The position numbers were made by a program, and so were the translations under genes. From NCBI GenBank assembly GCA_003342815.1, contig PTEX01000165.1, forward strand, positions 1,565,122 through 1,629,121: a stretch of DNA of 64,000 nucleotides, in the 5' to 3' direction. The notes below the pieces were generated by a model that made no database searches, was not told where the DNA came from, and saw only the letters and a list, made by a program, of their open reading frames with translations. This DNA is from Eudromia elegans. Taxonomy: Eukaryota; Chordata; Aves; Tinamiformes; Tinamidae. Position 1 is the stretch's first letter, and each line of letters opens with the position of its first letter. Shown piece by piece: positions 1-12,800 of the stretch.

Positions 1-3000
1 ATATCAAAAAGTGTAAAAATAAAAACTTTGTTGTCAGTGTATAAGAAAGATACAGAGACTAAGACAGTGCTTTATCATTTAAAACCAAACAGAAACAAAT
101 CCTCAAAAAAATATACAGAATACCTCAGCTGATCGGTCTGATTTTACTTGTCTAAAATTAGTGAAATGCAAACAGTTTGTAATTCTGTAATTTCTACAAC
201 TACAGAAAGTGTATAAAAGAAGCAGTACGTTCAAATTTCTATGTAGTACTGAAAACCTATAACTTATTATTAATAAGTCAAGTAGGATAGTGCGTTATTT
301 AATCAGTATGTAAAACTGCACTGTTTACTTTACACCTGGGGAGGAAAATACAAATAATCCACACAACTACATATGTTGATATGTTGAGTCCACCAATTGG
401 ACTGTTCAGGGATTCACATGATGCATAGAGTCTTTGTGTTCTCTTCAAATTGCAGTGCTGCTCTCTGGACTAGGAGAAATGCAACTGCAAGTCACAGAGC
501 TGATATTTTCTTTTTTTTAAAAAAACACCTGAATGTTTTAGCAGTTGTTACAATTGAGTATTCTGCGACCAAAACTGCTGCTGTGCACAGGAAAAAAAAA
601 AAAAAGCACAGTCAATTCCGTATTGCTTCCATGTTAATTTGCGTTTATGTGGTTGGTTTACATATTATTAAAGCCACCCATCTGATCTATAATGGCAGCC
701 CTGCTGACACTGTCTGACCCAGTTTGACAATCTGGATAGAAATTGTAGGGCTGGCTGCTCAATGTCTGTGACTTTAACAGCATTGCTTTGGGCCTGGAAT
801 CAATTCTCTCTGTTTACAGACCATTTCACAGCCCTTTACCTGCAACATCACTTGTGTCAGTCCCATAAATACTTTGGTGTATATAATGCTTGAATTAGCA
901 TAATGGTTTAGGCACAGAGCTTTAAGCACAAAGAAGGACATGTCAACATGTTCTCTTCACTTAAGCAATTAAGAGCCATTATGCTGCTTCAGTGGAAATA
1001 TCATCAAGGTTAAAGACAATCCCAAACACCCCTCTAACCTTTTTATTCTAAGTCTAATAAATGAGGCATAGAAATTGAAATGTTAGTAAACAGTGCTACT
1101 TCCAGGCTCTTTTTGTATCATGTTTAACTGGACTTCTCATTTGCTATTTGTGAAGTGTAAGAAAATGTGCACTTTGACCATGGTCACCAAGGAAAAGGAT
1201 TATTTATCTTTTTGAAGAGACTCTGTCTTCTGCACAAACCTGTTTTACATCTAATGCAAAGTTCTAGATGCTCTGACATGAATGTAAAAAAAAATAAGCT
1301 ACGTGTATGCGTAGGTAGTATGTACAGATTCGGCCACACATTATAATTTTTGCCAAATCTTTTCCGAGTATGAGTAGGTGGGTAACATTTGATTCTTTGG
1401 TGTTCTTTGTGCCTTAGATTTTTCTATGCACATTATTTAGAAAAGCACTGCAGTCAAAAATTCCTGTTAGAATGGCTCTATTTTTATTTGAAGCTGGCAA
1501 GGTTCAGCCAGCCTCAGAAACAAATTGTAGCTTTCGTGTCCTTCTGATGGAGTTGCACCAGGGAGGAATCTAGGCACTGAAATTTCATGGCTTGATTTTT
1601 TTGTGAGAATTCTTATTTATTTATTTATTGTAATACCCAGTCCCTTGATTCTGAAGGCTTTGAAAAGTCTTGGGAAAAAATGGGAGAGAGAACGAGCAGC
1701 TCTGTGAGAGACAGATGGAGACATCTGCAATAGGCTGAGGCTATAACAGAGCAGAGAATGCAGTAGACCAGCAACACTCCTAAAGGAAATGTAAATATAT
1801 ATGTGCCCAAAATGTATAGGCCTCGTCAGCCTAAATGGACAACCTACTAGGTCAGCAGAAATACTGCAAGGCCTGTAGTCTGGAGTAGGAAATGCCCGGC
1901 AGCGAGTTTGGCAGCGCTGTCCTAGCCTCTGTCGACACCAAGCACCATCCTCGACAAACTCCCTCTTTTCTTACTGCAATCTTTTGTTTTGTGTTTGGGA
2001 GGAACTTGGGCTCCATTATAGGATAAATACTGAAGATGAATAGGCTTATTGTTTCATTATTAATTATAAACCTATGTAGAGATAGATTATATTACATATT
2101 GTTATTCTAGATTGTATATTATTTAAGCATTAAGTCATTCACTACCCCAAATCTTCTTGAGAGAGAGAGCGAGTGGCCATGGCAGTTGTCCAGAGGCTGA
2201 AACAAATACATGGTAAGCCAATGTGGTGGCCAGAAACAAGGCTTCTTGGGCATCTGTGACAGTAGTAACAATGACCCGCTTCCTTTTGCTGAGTTTCGTG
2301 TCAGGAGTCTAGTTGGACATCTTGGCCAGCAGAGGCCGTATTCACTCCCAGCGTCAGGAGCCAGCAGCAGCCTTGCCCTATTGCCGACAGCAAAGGGGCA
2401 GCTTGGCTGAAGGGTCTAGCTGGGGTTGTGCTCACCTCTCTTGTGGACATGACAGAGAGGGCAGACTGTAACCTCCACACCTAGAAGCTACTTGTTTTTT
2501 TAAGGCATATGATGTACTCTGAAGAGAACACTTCAATTCATTTTGATTTCAGTTGTCAGGATGGAACTGTTCTCCAGACGTTCTCTCCATGCTGAGCTGT
2601 TGCAAGGCTCCTGTCCCCCTGCCTCCACCCAGCTCTGCTTCCCCACTGCTGCTGTGCTGGAAATGGCCCTTTCACTGCAAGAGAGGTTTAAACAAATCTC
2701 ACCTTCATTTCAATACCATCAGCGTAAGCTGCAAACCCAGAAACCTGATGGAAGTGAATTGCCTTCTTATTTTATGCCACCCCCTCAGGACCATCCTGAG
2801 AAGATTGCCAAATTACAGCAGAGATTTCCTCTGAATGAGGCAGAGCTGAAATTAGGCTCACTTTTAAAGAGATCCAACTATGGTAACTTTATAATTGAGG
2901 CATTTTGTTCTGCTCTCAATCAGTTTCAAAGCAAAGGACAAATTAGACAGTATGGATTGTGGTTTGAAAACTGACAATAATAAGCAAACCTGACGGCCTA

Positions 3001-6000
3001 ATTTAATCTGTTGTCATGCTAGTGAAATAACTTTCTTTGAAGGTTGGTTTGAGATACATGTTAATGCCTGGAGGCCAAGAGCATGATTTTGTTCTTGTGG
3101 TAAGTTCTGTGTGCTGTGATCTCTGCACTATATCTCAGAGGATGCATGGCCGCTTCTCTTGACTAGTCAGGAGCATCATCCACATCCGTTAGGTGAGAGA
3201 ACCGCACAGCATAGTCCCATTGCGCTGAGGCACCAGTGCGTAGCCATCCATATTTCATAAATCATACGGTTTGATGAAAAGCTGCAGATTGCACATTCTG
3301 GGTGTGCGGAAGCAAAAGGGAAGCACATTCAACGGGATTTGTCTTCCATTCCTGGACCTCACAAGGCAAGTCATCTTTCTTCGCACCAAGAGATCCTCTT
3401 CAGTTACAAGTATGCTCCCCCATTTCCTGAACAAAATAGCCTGGAAGAGAGTCATTTTCCAGTGTTTGGAGCTCAGATGGGAGAACTGCTTTACAGAGAA
3501 GAGTGTCATACGGAAGGGTCATGGCAGAAAGGTCTGTGCTTTCAGGAGTGGTAGCAGTCCATTATACTCACCCTGCTCCCTTCCTATGGCACCTGCTAAG
3601 CTGACAGCTACTTAATAGTCCCTTTTCTCTCCAATGTTTAGAGCTACAAAGATTGTTTTTAGTATATAGTAACACTTTAGTACGTTTTGAGAATCTCAAA
3701 GCAGATATTAATTAAGCTTCCTAGCACCTATGGGAAGGGAGTAAATAGCCCAATTGCCACTTTAGAGAAAGGAAATGACTAGCCAAGGTCATCTACTGAG
3801 GCAGAGCCAGGAGTTGAATGTAGGCCATAAAACAAGAATTATACAACTGCCTTTTCTCTTAAGCAAAGAGTCCCAAAATAAGAACTCACCTGAACTTTTG
3901 CTCAAATTGAGGGGAAAAAATATATGTGCAAAACAATTCATAAGAATTTTCCCATCCCCACCATGAAAATTTTGCTACATTTCTCACTCCTAAATCTGGA
4001 CACCCTCCCTCCATCTAAGCCTAAGTCTATGTTTGATGAAGAATTATGGCAGAAATTATGTTCACGGTGGGAGTCTTTGATGAATAATTCTTTTTTGCTA
4101 TTTGCTTAATTCGCTAAATTTATGGATGTACGAAATCAGTTCTGGTATGTTTTCTATAGCTACATTTTAGTCTCATTTACCTGTTATAATAGCCTGCAAT
4201 GGAGCCAAAATTATGGGTTTACAATATGCCTAGGAATTTTCTAATTAAAGAAAATAAAGTCAGTAACAAAGGCTTATGACTACAAGAGAGGATGAATAGA
4301 ACAAAGGACTTTGAGAAAATACTTTCAGTTCAGAAAATACTTCATATTCAGTAGCAGAGGAAATCTTTGGCCATTAGGAACTTATGCACTGGAGTTATTT
4401 AGAGCTCCATAACAGCAAATGTGACTGAGATCACATCTTCACTTTCTGAAGCCTAGATCCTGCCCCTTGCACTCAGGCAAATTTACTGTCATCTGCCGTC
4501 AGTGCAGGGGCTCACCACAAGCACCACAAGGACACAATCCACCCAGAAAGAAAGAGCAGACATAGTCACTAACTTGTTGTTTTATATCTCTTATTTGTCA
4601 TTCCAACCCGCATGTCCACTTCCACCCTGTAAAAGAAATTGTGATCAGAGATAAGCAGCAGATCATACTCTTTGAGGCTAGAAGGACTCTGATCACTTAG
4701 CTTTATCCACGCTACCACAGATGCTATTCCTTTTTCTTTTTTTTTTCTGTATGAAAATATAAAGTGCACTTGGACAAATGACATGTATGTCAATCTTTAG
4801 GTTACAATTCTTCCTGCAGTTGTATCCCAAATAGGAGATGTGAAGCTGAAGGCATTTAAGAATTAACAGTCTGTACCCAAGACTGTAAATGGAGTTTATA
4901 AAATAGGCAGATGAAGACCAGTATGGAATTGCATTACATTAAAGCAAATCCATTGGTATTTTATTTCCCATATGCTAACTTGAGCATACTTTTTGCTAAT
5001 AATGAGGGGCTGCAGTTTCTGCAAAATATTTTGTAATTGGACTGNTGGACTGGTAGGGCCTAGGAGGCCTCCCATGTCCCAAGTGGTCTAGGAGAGGAGA
5101 AGGGCCGACACTATTTCTGCTGGCGATTCTGTTGCAAATCAGGAGCGCTCCCGCTGTCCACACCAGCCAAGAGCTTCACTTTCCACCCTGGATCCCCGCA
5201 GCCCTTGCATCTGCTTTTATAATGCTCTAAGTTGTACTTAAATGCTGAGAAAAGGCAGCACCCCATTCTCTGAGCAGTGACAGCTCTCTGGATTTTTGTG
5301 CAACTGCTCACTTAGATTGGTATTGCTATCCTGGGTGTATATTAACCATGATTGAAACAACGCCCATTGGAAGTCTTAAAACCTTAACCACCGGTTTTAC
5401 TTCTAAAATAAAGTAAACTGCCAAAAGTTCTGATAAAAGTGACAATTTATATTTTTAAGTAGTACATCCGGAATTTTCCTATTGCTGTAGACAAAGGAAT
5501 TCTCACCCAGATAAGTATAAGAGCACCAATAAATTTAAGGTAGCTTATGCAAGTTAGGCACTAATGAATGTCATCTTCTGTTTTGTCATGAAAAAAGATC
5601 TTTCTGCTGCTAAAGGAGACTGATTTAGATTATGAATAGCTGTAGTGATTTGCAAAAATGGCTCCAGAGAGATAGACTGAGATTCCATATACTCATGGCA
5701 CTTGAGGTTTCTGCCCTTTTTGTTGAAAATTAATTTGTCCTGTGGGTTATTGGATTCTAGCTCAGCCAATGTATATTGCTCAGTCATCACAAATTTACTT
5801 AAAATTTAGTGTAGCTGAAGTTCATTCAACAAGACAAAAGTCTACAGTTGAAAGCTTCTAAAAATCTTTTTTAAAAACTGGCTAACAGTGTAATTGAAAG
5901 TGCTGGAATCTAAGTAGATTCACAGAATGTTTTGCACGTTTCAGTGTGTGTTTTATTACATGAAAGAGACTCTTCAGTTTCCTCTTTTGATAGTGAAAAC

Positions 6001-7250
6001 ATGGGGGCAGTTGACATGCCCGGGGTGCATGGGATGTTCGGTGCATCAGCCCAGCGCCTGCCACTAGAAATGTATGTTCCTAAATCGAGAAAAGGTGCCC
6101 AGTAGCATGTACAACTTTCTAGATGATTCTTTAATTTGACACGTATTTCTTTTTATGGAATAGGAAAATAAACTCTGGTTATAAAGTTTCAAATGCATCT
6201 CTCCCCCCGTCCTCCCTCCCCTACTAATTTTTCTGCTTTTTTCCTTCTTTGCTTTTTCTGTTTTTATTTACCTATCACACATGAGTCAAAATCCTATTTG
6301 CATTGCTGGAATCCTCAGCTCGTTAGTTCACTTATTTCTTAGTGTTCAGCATTGCTGCTGCTTGTAAATGTGATGTCCCAAAGACAAATAGGCTAAGGTT
6401 GAAAAAAAATCTGATTCTGTTCAAAGCAGCAAGCTTCTTGTTTAAATTAAAAGGCTGTAACTAATTTGATTGATGGGTTGAAATCATCTGTTAGCCTCCA
6501 GCTTGGTGAGAGTGAATATTGAATCACCCCCAGTAGTGAACAGGCGGAAAAGGTTATGGGAGACATGACCATGCCAAGGTAGCCGCCGTGCACAAACATG
6601 GGCAATAATGTAAGGAGGATGATTAAAGAATAAGCAAATCTTAAGCATTCACAGGAGAGTGGTTTTCCATTAACTAGAAAGGATAAAAATCTTCTGGAAG
6701 AGAAATAATTCTCCTTATTTTAAGCTTTATCGGAAACAGTTTTATGTCTCATTTAAATGATGGGGATTTTTTTAAAAAGAAAAATATACAAGACAGATAA
6801 AACTTGCATTATATGGGGAAAGCTCATTTTGTGCAGAACTACTACAGATAGCTTCCAAGTAATAAGTTTATAAACCGTTTGTTTGTGTCTGTTCTATCAA
6901 GAATTATGCTTTAAAAAGGCAAAAAACCAAGAATTTAAATTTAGATTAAATTTAATCATAAAATCAATTCATACCAATCTCAGTAAAACAAGGGAAAGCA
7001 TTCTGGATAAAAAATCGTGCACAGTCCAAATCTGTGTTCAGGTGGCTATTTTTTATGCTTCAATTTATTTTTTTTTTTATTCCTAGCACTAGTGATATAT
7101 CTGAATACAACTGATCAAGTTTAAGCTCTGAGGCTCTCATCTTTTTGCTTGAGATGCAGGGCTTAAACAATTGCAAGAAATGAGATACAGTGTGATAACC
7201 AAATCATGACACAATGGACTGGAAATTTTAGATTAATAAACCTCTTTCGG
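1..7250. other. Gene-free intergenic DNA downstream of ATG4C, left part
   Basis: I find no exon series, RNA gene or recognisable transposon here. Open frames are short, lack splice context and resemble no family I know; the longest (2543-2974, plus strand) begins in pyrimidine-rich sequence and has no recognisable domain. Composition is AT-rich with scattered homopolymers. The block at about 6360-6760 has low-complexity-free AT-rich sequence with a PBX/HOX-like TGATTGAT at 6468-6475 and may be a conserved enhancer. In other vertebrates this side of ATG4C leads toward FOXD3, so distal regulatory DNA is plausible, but that is inference. Confidence 0.6.
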
Positions 7251-7299
7251 AAGAGAACTAAATAACTTTTACAGTTTTATCTGTGGCTATTTGTTTCTT

Positions 7300-8290
7300 T
7301 CAAGATTTATGATCCTTGCAACAGATACGCATCTCCTCTTTCACTCTTCAGATTAAAGGGAGATGATTTTAAACAGGCTTCTGACTGGCATAATCTGGAA
7401 TTGCAGATGATCTTCCTCCAGAAAAATGCTAAAAGCGAACTTGCAAGTGAAATGAGAATATCATTACATGTGTCACGGGGTCTGAGAAAAAAAATCCGCA
7501 TCAGCCTAAACAAGATTTAATCCCTATTATCACAACCGGGATCCTCCAGCAACGCTTTATCAGCCAGGTGCAAGCCGCAGTGCTTAACAAGGAATTAAAA
7601 CTTCCCGTGCTGCTGCTGCTTTAATTGATTGATGTTAAAAGTTTAGAAACTCAAATCGGAGCGGCTCTTACAAAGCTCCTTTAAGCAAGCCTTCTCCTTT
7701 GAAAGCAGGCTCCGCAATTGAAACTGGCAGCCCACATTTTTAGGTTTCAAGCAGCTCTGTCATTCTGCAAGGAATGTGTCTGCCACTTCACACGACAGCC
7801 TGCGCTGAAAGACATGTACTTGGGATCAGGGAATCAATAGAACACTTAATGGACAATTAGGAGAACAGCTGTAGGACTGTCAAAGGCCCATCTGTACGCG
7901 GCTCCGCAGCCTGGGCCGGACAGGGCACGGCAAACACAGCCTCCTGCCCCGGGGCCTGCGCTCCCATTACAAAATCCCCCTTTCATTTCGCATTTAGTGT
8001 TAATATAGGAGTCTCTCTCTCTCTCTCTTTTTTTTTCCCCACTACAAATTTTAACACGTGTAGAAAATTATGGAAATGGCTTGGGCCATTTGTCAACTTA
8101 TATCATGTGAATTGATCAATAAATTTCAGCACTTTGTTGTTAATGTAGATAAATTTTGGCATTTAATTAAGCTACAGTGAAAATGTGGCCACTTCTAATT
8201 TCAGCAGATGCTACCTTTTCATCTGTAATATAAGGCTATATTGGCAAATGCAATCCGGTTGCTAAATATTTATAGACAGCATGACAATAC
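7300..8290. promoter_or_regulatory. Candidate conserved noncoding element block
   Basis: This kilobase is free of coding signals. It has the texture of a conserved enhancer: many AT-core motifs such as TTAATTG, TGATTGAT (7626-7633), CAATTAG and TTTAATTAAG, mixed with GC-containing spacer and without transposon signatures. A (CT)n run at 8012-8027 followed by a T tract divides it. No target gene can be read from the sequence; ATG4C, or a developmental gene further left, are the obvious candidates. Conservation was not measured, so the call rests on motif texture only. Confidence 0.3.
8012..8037. repeat. (CT)n microsatellite with T tract
   Basis: Eight uninterrupted CT dinucleotides are followed directly by a run of T. 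It is a polypyrimidine microsatellite with no gene context. Confidence 0.85.
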
Positions 8291-8409
8291 CTAAAAGAGT
8301 TATCATCAATGATTTTGGTTCTGGAACAATTAACTTTGCTTAAAAGAGCTCATGTGGAAAGCCAAAATACATTTTGAACAGTAGGTTAAGTTATGGCTAT
8401 ACAGATAGG

Positions 8410-8495
8410 GCGTGTGTATGTGTACATATATATACACACACATATGTATACACATATACACATATACATACGTGTGTATATACATTTATACACAT
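8410..8495. repeat. TA/CA/TG mixed microsatellite
   Basis: Alternating purine-pyrimidine sequence made of GTGTAT, ACATAT, ACACAC and ATACAC blocks covers about 85 bp. It is partly self-complementary and could fold back. The open frame read through it is an artefact of the dinucleotide repeat. Confidence 0.85.
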
Positions 8496-9544
8496 TCTGA
8501 ACATACGCATTTGTTGATTACGAGAGATGCTTTCTGTCATATATGCACACAAACATACATAAATGCTGATATGGAGTGGTATAAATTCCCATATGCATTA
8601 GTATACTCACATATTAGACATACATCTTTACAGATATTTCTGCAAATTAGACCCATATAGTAATATTTATCTTTAAAGGAGCTGCTTGGCAAAAATGTAA
8701 TGAGAGAGATTAATCTCAGAAATTAACATTGCAGAAAGAAACAGTGCATCTATAAACAGTTTGTGTAAAATAACTAGGAGCTGAAAAAGGTCTTGCTGTT
8801 TAGAAAATGTGGTTAACTTTATAAAATACTGAATAAATTTCTAGGTCATGATAATGCAGGGAGTAGCCTTTAAACCTGGGGGTGTCTTCTAAGCAGACCC
8901 AGCTTTGGTGAGACAATAAGCGATGCAATGAATGCGTGAGAGGTTCCATGTGGCCTCAGGGAACCGGCCCTGGAGCATTGCCTGTGGCGGCCGGTGCCCT
9001 GGGCACAGTGACCTCCCTGTGACAAACTGGGCCCCGCTGGTGAGCGGTGATAGCAGGAAGGGCTCGAAATCCCTTTGCTGTTTCGCTATAANCCCCCACC
9101 AAGCAACTGAAGAGCTCAGCAGGTAGAGGATGGCTGGAGCAGCAGCAGCTTGTGCCAGGGGAGAAGAAGCAAGCGCCAGACTCGAGCGAACCAGCCCCAC
9201 ATCCAAGCAAGAGGCAGAAGGTTGTCCCACATTCCATGGTTAGAGAAAATGCCATTCTTTGGCTGGATTTCTCATAAAAAAATCTCAAAATTTCTCATAG
9301 CTTCATATGAAAGTTATCTTCTTCTGCATCTCACAGCATAGACATCAACTGGACAGCTAGACAAGGCATCGTGTCACCAGGACAGGCCCACAGCTCCTGC
9401 ATCCCACAGCAGCCCTGTGCACCTAGAAGGACCACAGGGACGGCGACTCCTGCTTCCTCTGCACTGGAATGAGCCACAGAGAAACGTTTGGAATGATCCT
9501 TGTTTTCACAAGATCTCCATAGTACCAGATCCGGGGCTCTGTGT

Positions 9545-9871
9545 CACTAGTGGAGCATTTTGGTGGGAGATCCACATTTATCTGATTTATTAGAAATGCT
9601 CCATTGAGACACAAAGCATTTTTCTAATAAACCTTGAGGTTAGCACGATTGTTTTCAGTACAGCTGACCCTTGGATTTGCTGTAAAACCAGAATCATTAG
9701 AAATGCTCCATTGGTTATATTGGAAGATCTCTAATGAATCAGAGGGTCAGCTCTACTGAAATAATGTAAAATATCTAGATTCATGAGCAAAAATTCCATT
9801 GAAATGCATAGAGCGTTTCTAATAAATCTAGATTTTAGTGGAGCTCAACCCTGAATTCATTAAAATGTTAT
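9545..9871. repeat. MITE-like cluster of three related hairpins
   Basis: Three imperfect inverted repeats lie in tandem. The first pairs 9586-9600 with 9615-9630. The second pairs 9656-9677 with 9736-9758; its outer arms read CAGTACAGCTGACCC and, as reverse complement, CAGTAGAGCTGACCC. The third pairs 9774-9791 with about 9815-9832, with arm ends TCTAGATT. All three carry a related core close to ATTAGAAATGCTCCATTG. A further degenerate arm, TAGTGGAGCTCAACCCTG, begins at 9836. Shared cores and inverted arms suggest nested copies of a small nonautonomous DNA transposon. I do not recognise the family, and no transposase is present. Confidence 0.55.
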
Positions 9872-12800
9872 GAAAAAATAGTTACTAAGCATACACCTTA
9901 AGTACTTTTTCCTGTGTTAATCTCTCATTTATTTTAAAATGCGTTGTAAAAATAGCAAATGATATCAGCAAAAATTTGTTTTTTAAAGCCTGATGCTTCT
10001 CCTACCTCCATGAGAGCAGAAACCCAGCAGTGCCCCCAGAAAGGTGGCCCCAGCACCACCTCATGGGCTCAGATCACAGCACATTCCCCGGGGAACAACT
10101 TAGCTTTGCATTTATTCCGCATGTGCAATCCCAACGCCAACAGCAGAATGAGATTTTCAATGCTGACCTGTTAAAAGGACACTTTTCCCATTTTTTTTTA
10201 CTTTAGGGCACTACTGAAACCCTTTGGGACTTTCAAGCATACTTAAAGGTAGCAGGTTTAGCAGCTGTGGTCTCCTAGAGTGCATCCTAGGGATGGGTTT
10301 GGATTTTGGCCTCACGCAATTGCTGACTTTATTCTTTGCCATACAACTGAATTACCTATTGATGGGAGCTGGTATCTTTAACCCAAAAAATAGATACATG
10401 AAGTGTTAGTTCTGTGTTCAGGATTTGCCTATTCAATGTTGTCAGCCTATTTAGCAACCTGAAAACCGAGGCTTGTAAAATATCACTAGCTGCATGTTAG
10501 AGGCCAGAACACAGAAAACAAGCGAAAAAAGAAGGTCTTCTTTAATTTATTTCACAACATAACGGGCTGAGGTAAATGCAGGCAGACCTGTTCTGAGGGC
10601 ACGTGTGATCCAGCCCCGTGGTGCCGCTGACCCTCAAGGCCCTGCTCGGAGCGGAGCTGAGGCAGCCTTGGGGAGTTCCACACATGAACCACCCGGCGAA
10701 GGTGCTGGGGCTCGTGTGGCCACGGCCACTGCTCTCCAGCTCGCCAATAGCTTTCTCTTTTCCCTGTGTCTAGGTTATGGCTGCTGAGGTGCCCATGCTG
10801 TGGCCATATTGCTGCATGTGCCTGCCTGCTGCGACGTCGTGGGAGAGCTCAGAGGAGCATTTGGGTCCATCTGCACCCCATGACGCATCTTAAAGTGCCA
10901 GGCTGGAGAAGGGCTGGTGTCTGTGGGCTCACCTACAAGACCCTGAGTGAGTGAGAGGAGGTTTGGGCTGCCAGGTGCTGTAGATCTTCAGTGAGATCAT
11001 CTGGGCAGACCAGGGGGAAGCAGGGTTGCCATAGGTGGCTTCTTGCCGGTGCTTTGAGGACCTCCTGGAGGCAGAGGGAGGCAGCTCGGTCAACTGTAGT
11101 GGTCTCCAGGCCTCAGCTCAAGGGAACTGAAATACATTTCTCGGTAAGAAGCTTCCTTTTAGTGCAAGGGCAGATCATGTGCCACCGAACAGCAGCAAAC
11201 CGAGTTTGGGTGGAGGCTGTCGAGGAGGGGATCCAGTGTGGTGATTTCCCTGTGAAGGCCTCGCCGTTGCTGGTTGCAGCCACATGGGGCAGGGGCTTCT
11301 GTGGCAGGACTGTGAGGTCCTCAAGCATCTGTATTCCACCTTGAGGCTTTACATCACTTCTTAAATGCATTTCAGACTAGTTTGTTTAAAATTAAGCCTA
11401 GAAAGACGTGCATCCGTCATGTGCTCTTTGCAGGAACTAGGCTTGTGTGTGTTGCAGCATATTACAGCAATGGCCTCTCGATAGGCACCTGTGCTTTCAG
11501 CAGGTAACAGTGAAGCTGGAGGGCCGCAGAGACGCAGACGAGGGTCTGTTTATTTTCTGGATGCATCTAGTGGCACTTTGTCAGATTATGGCTATTCCTT
11601 TAAGTACTTTGCATATATACACATGCAAAAATGCATGCAAAATGCATATTTAAAGTATATTAATAGAATTCTGTCTCAACAGATTTAATTCTTAAATGCT
11701 ACGTATACTTGTTTAATCTCTCGTTTTAAAAGTAGAAAAGGTTAGATTATAACATCAGGTTAGCTCTCTTTGAAGCAGGTAATAATTAAGTTGATTCACT
11801 GTTGCAATTACTGTCAAATCCCCCTTAATTACCACAGATTTTATAGCAGCTTCATTATATGTCTGCTGTAATGCATTGTGGCCCTAAGGAGAAGTGTTGC
11901 AGGAAATTCTGCATAGCATGTATAATTCTAACCTGCAGTTAAAGCTTCCAGTGAAAGCCTCTGCACTAAATTTATCTTTTTTTGACATTTTTCCCCCTAT
12001 TATTTAAAGCAGTTGAACTGCGGTAACACCACTAAAATACACACCTAACTTTGTAAGTGAAAATTGATCTCGTCACAGGCATTTGAGAGTAAATATGGAG
12101 AAGTGATAAAATCACTGGCAAATTATTCTCGTGCAAAAAAAAGAGCACTCTATGCTCAAAACAACTGGGCTCTGACACGTCGTGGGGAGCAAAGGGCTCC
12201 TCATCCTGCAGCCCCCTGGGCAGCTCTGCGGTGCTTGAGTAACCCCCGTGAATTCAGTCTTCAGGCGAGGGAGGTTTGTAGGATCAATCTGCTCTACATC
12301 AATATTTCCGTTCATTGTTCACTTCGCATTTTACGAACTGCATTCTACAAATACAAAGTGCTCACACGAACAGGAGCTGCAATGGGTTTTATTTCTTCTG
12401 CACATTGAATATGCTGTTGCTTTGTGCTATACAGACATCTGATGAAAATTGAAATTGAGAAAATATTAGCACCTATTTTATTCTGAACCACGTAATTTTT
12501 TTTAAGGCAAGTCTTCATTAAAACTGACCTTCCAACTAACTTTTGTCACAACATAGCCATATGAAACTGCTGCTTTATGGTGCATGTGTCACTGCTTGTT
12601 TCCATTGGAAAAATCTTTACAAATCAGAGTCTGTAAATTGAGCCTGCAACAGTTCAAAACAGATAACTGAGTAATGTGTCCCATGGATTCCCTTGTAACG
12701 AAGGAATTTACTCCACAGCATATATTAGATGCAGAAAGGGCTTCAGTGTCAGTGACACTATTGGCAGCTGTGTTAACAGTTAAGGAGCTGGCTTTGTACA

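Noticed and set aside
2543..2974. 143-residue open frame in the left intergenic region
   Set aside because: It resembles no family I know, has no promoter or splice context, and its initial part reads through pyrimidine-rich DNA. It may be chance or a very old repeat remnant.
8412..8660. 82-residue open frame rich in Tyr, Thr and Ile
   Set aside because: It is a translation of the TA/CA microsatellite.
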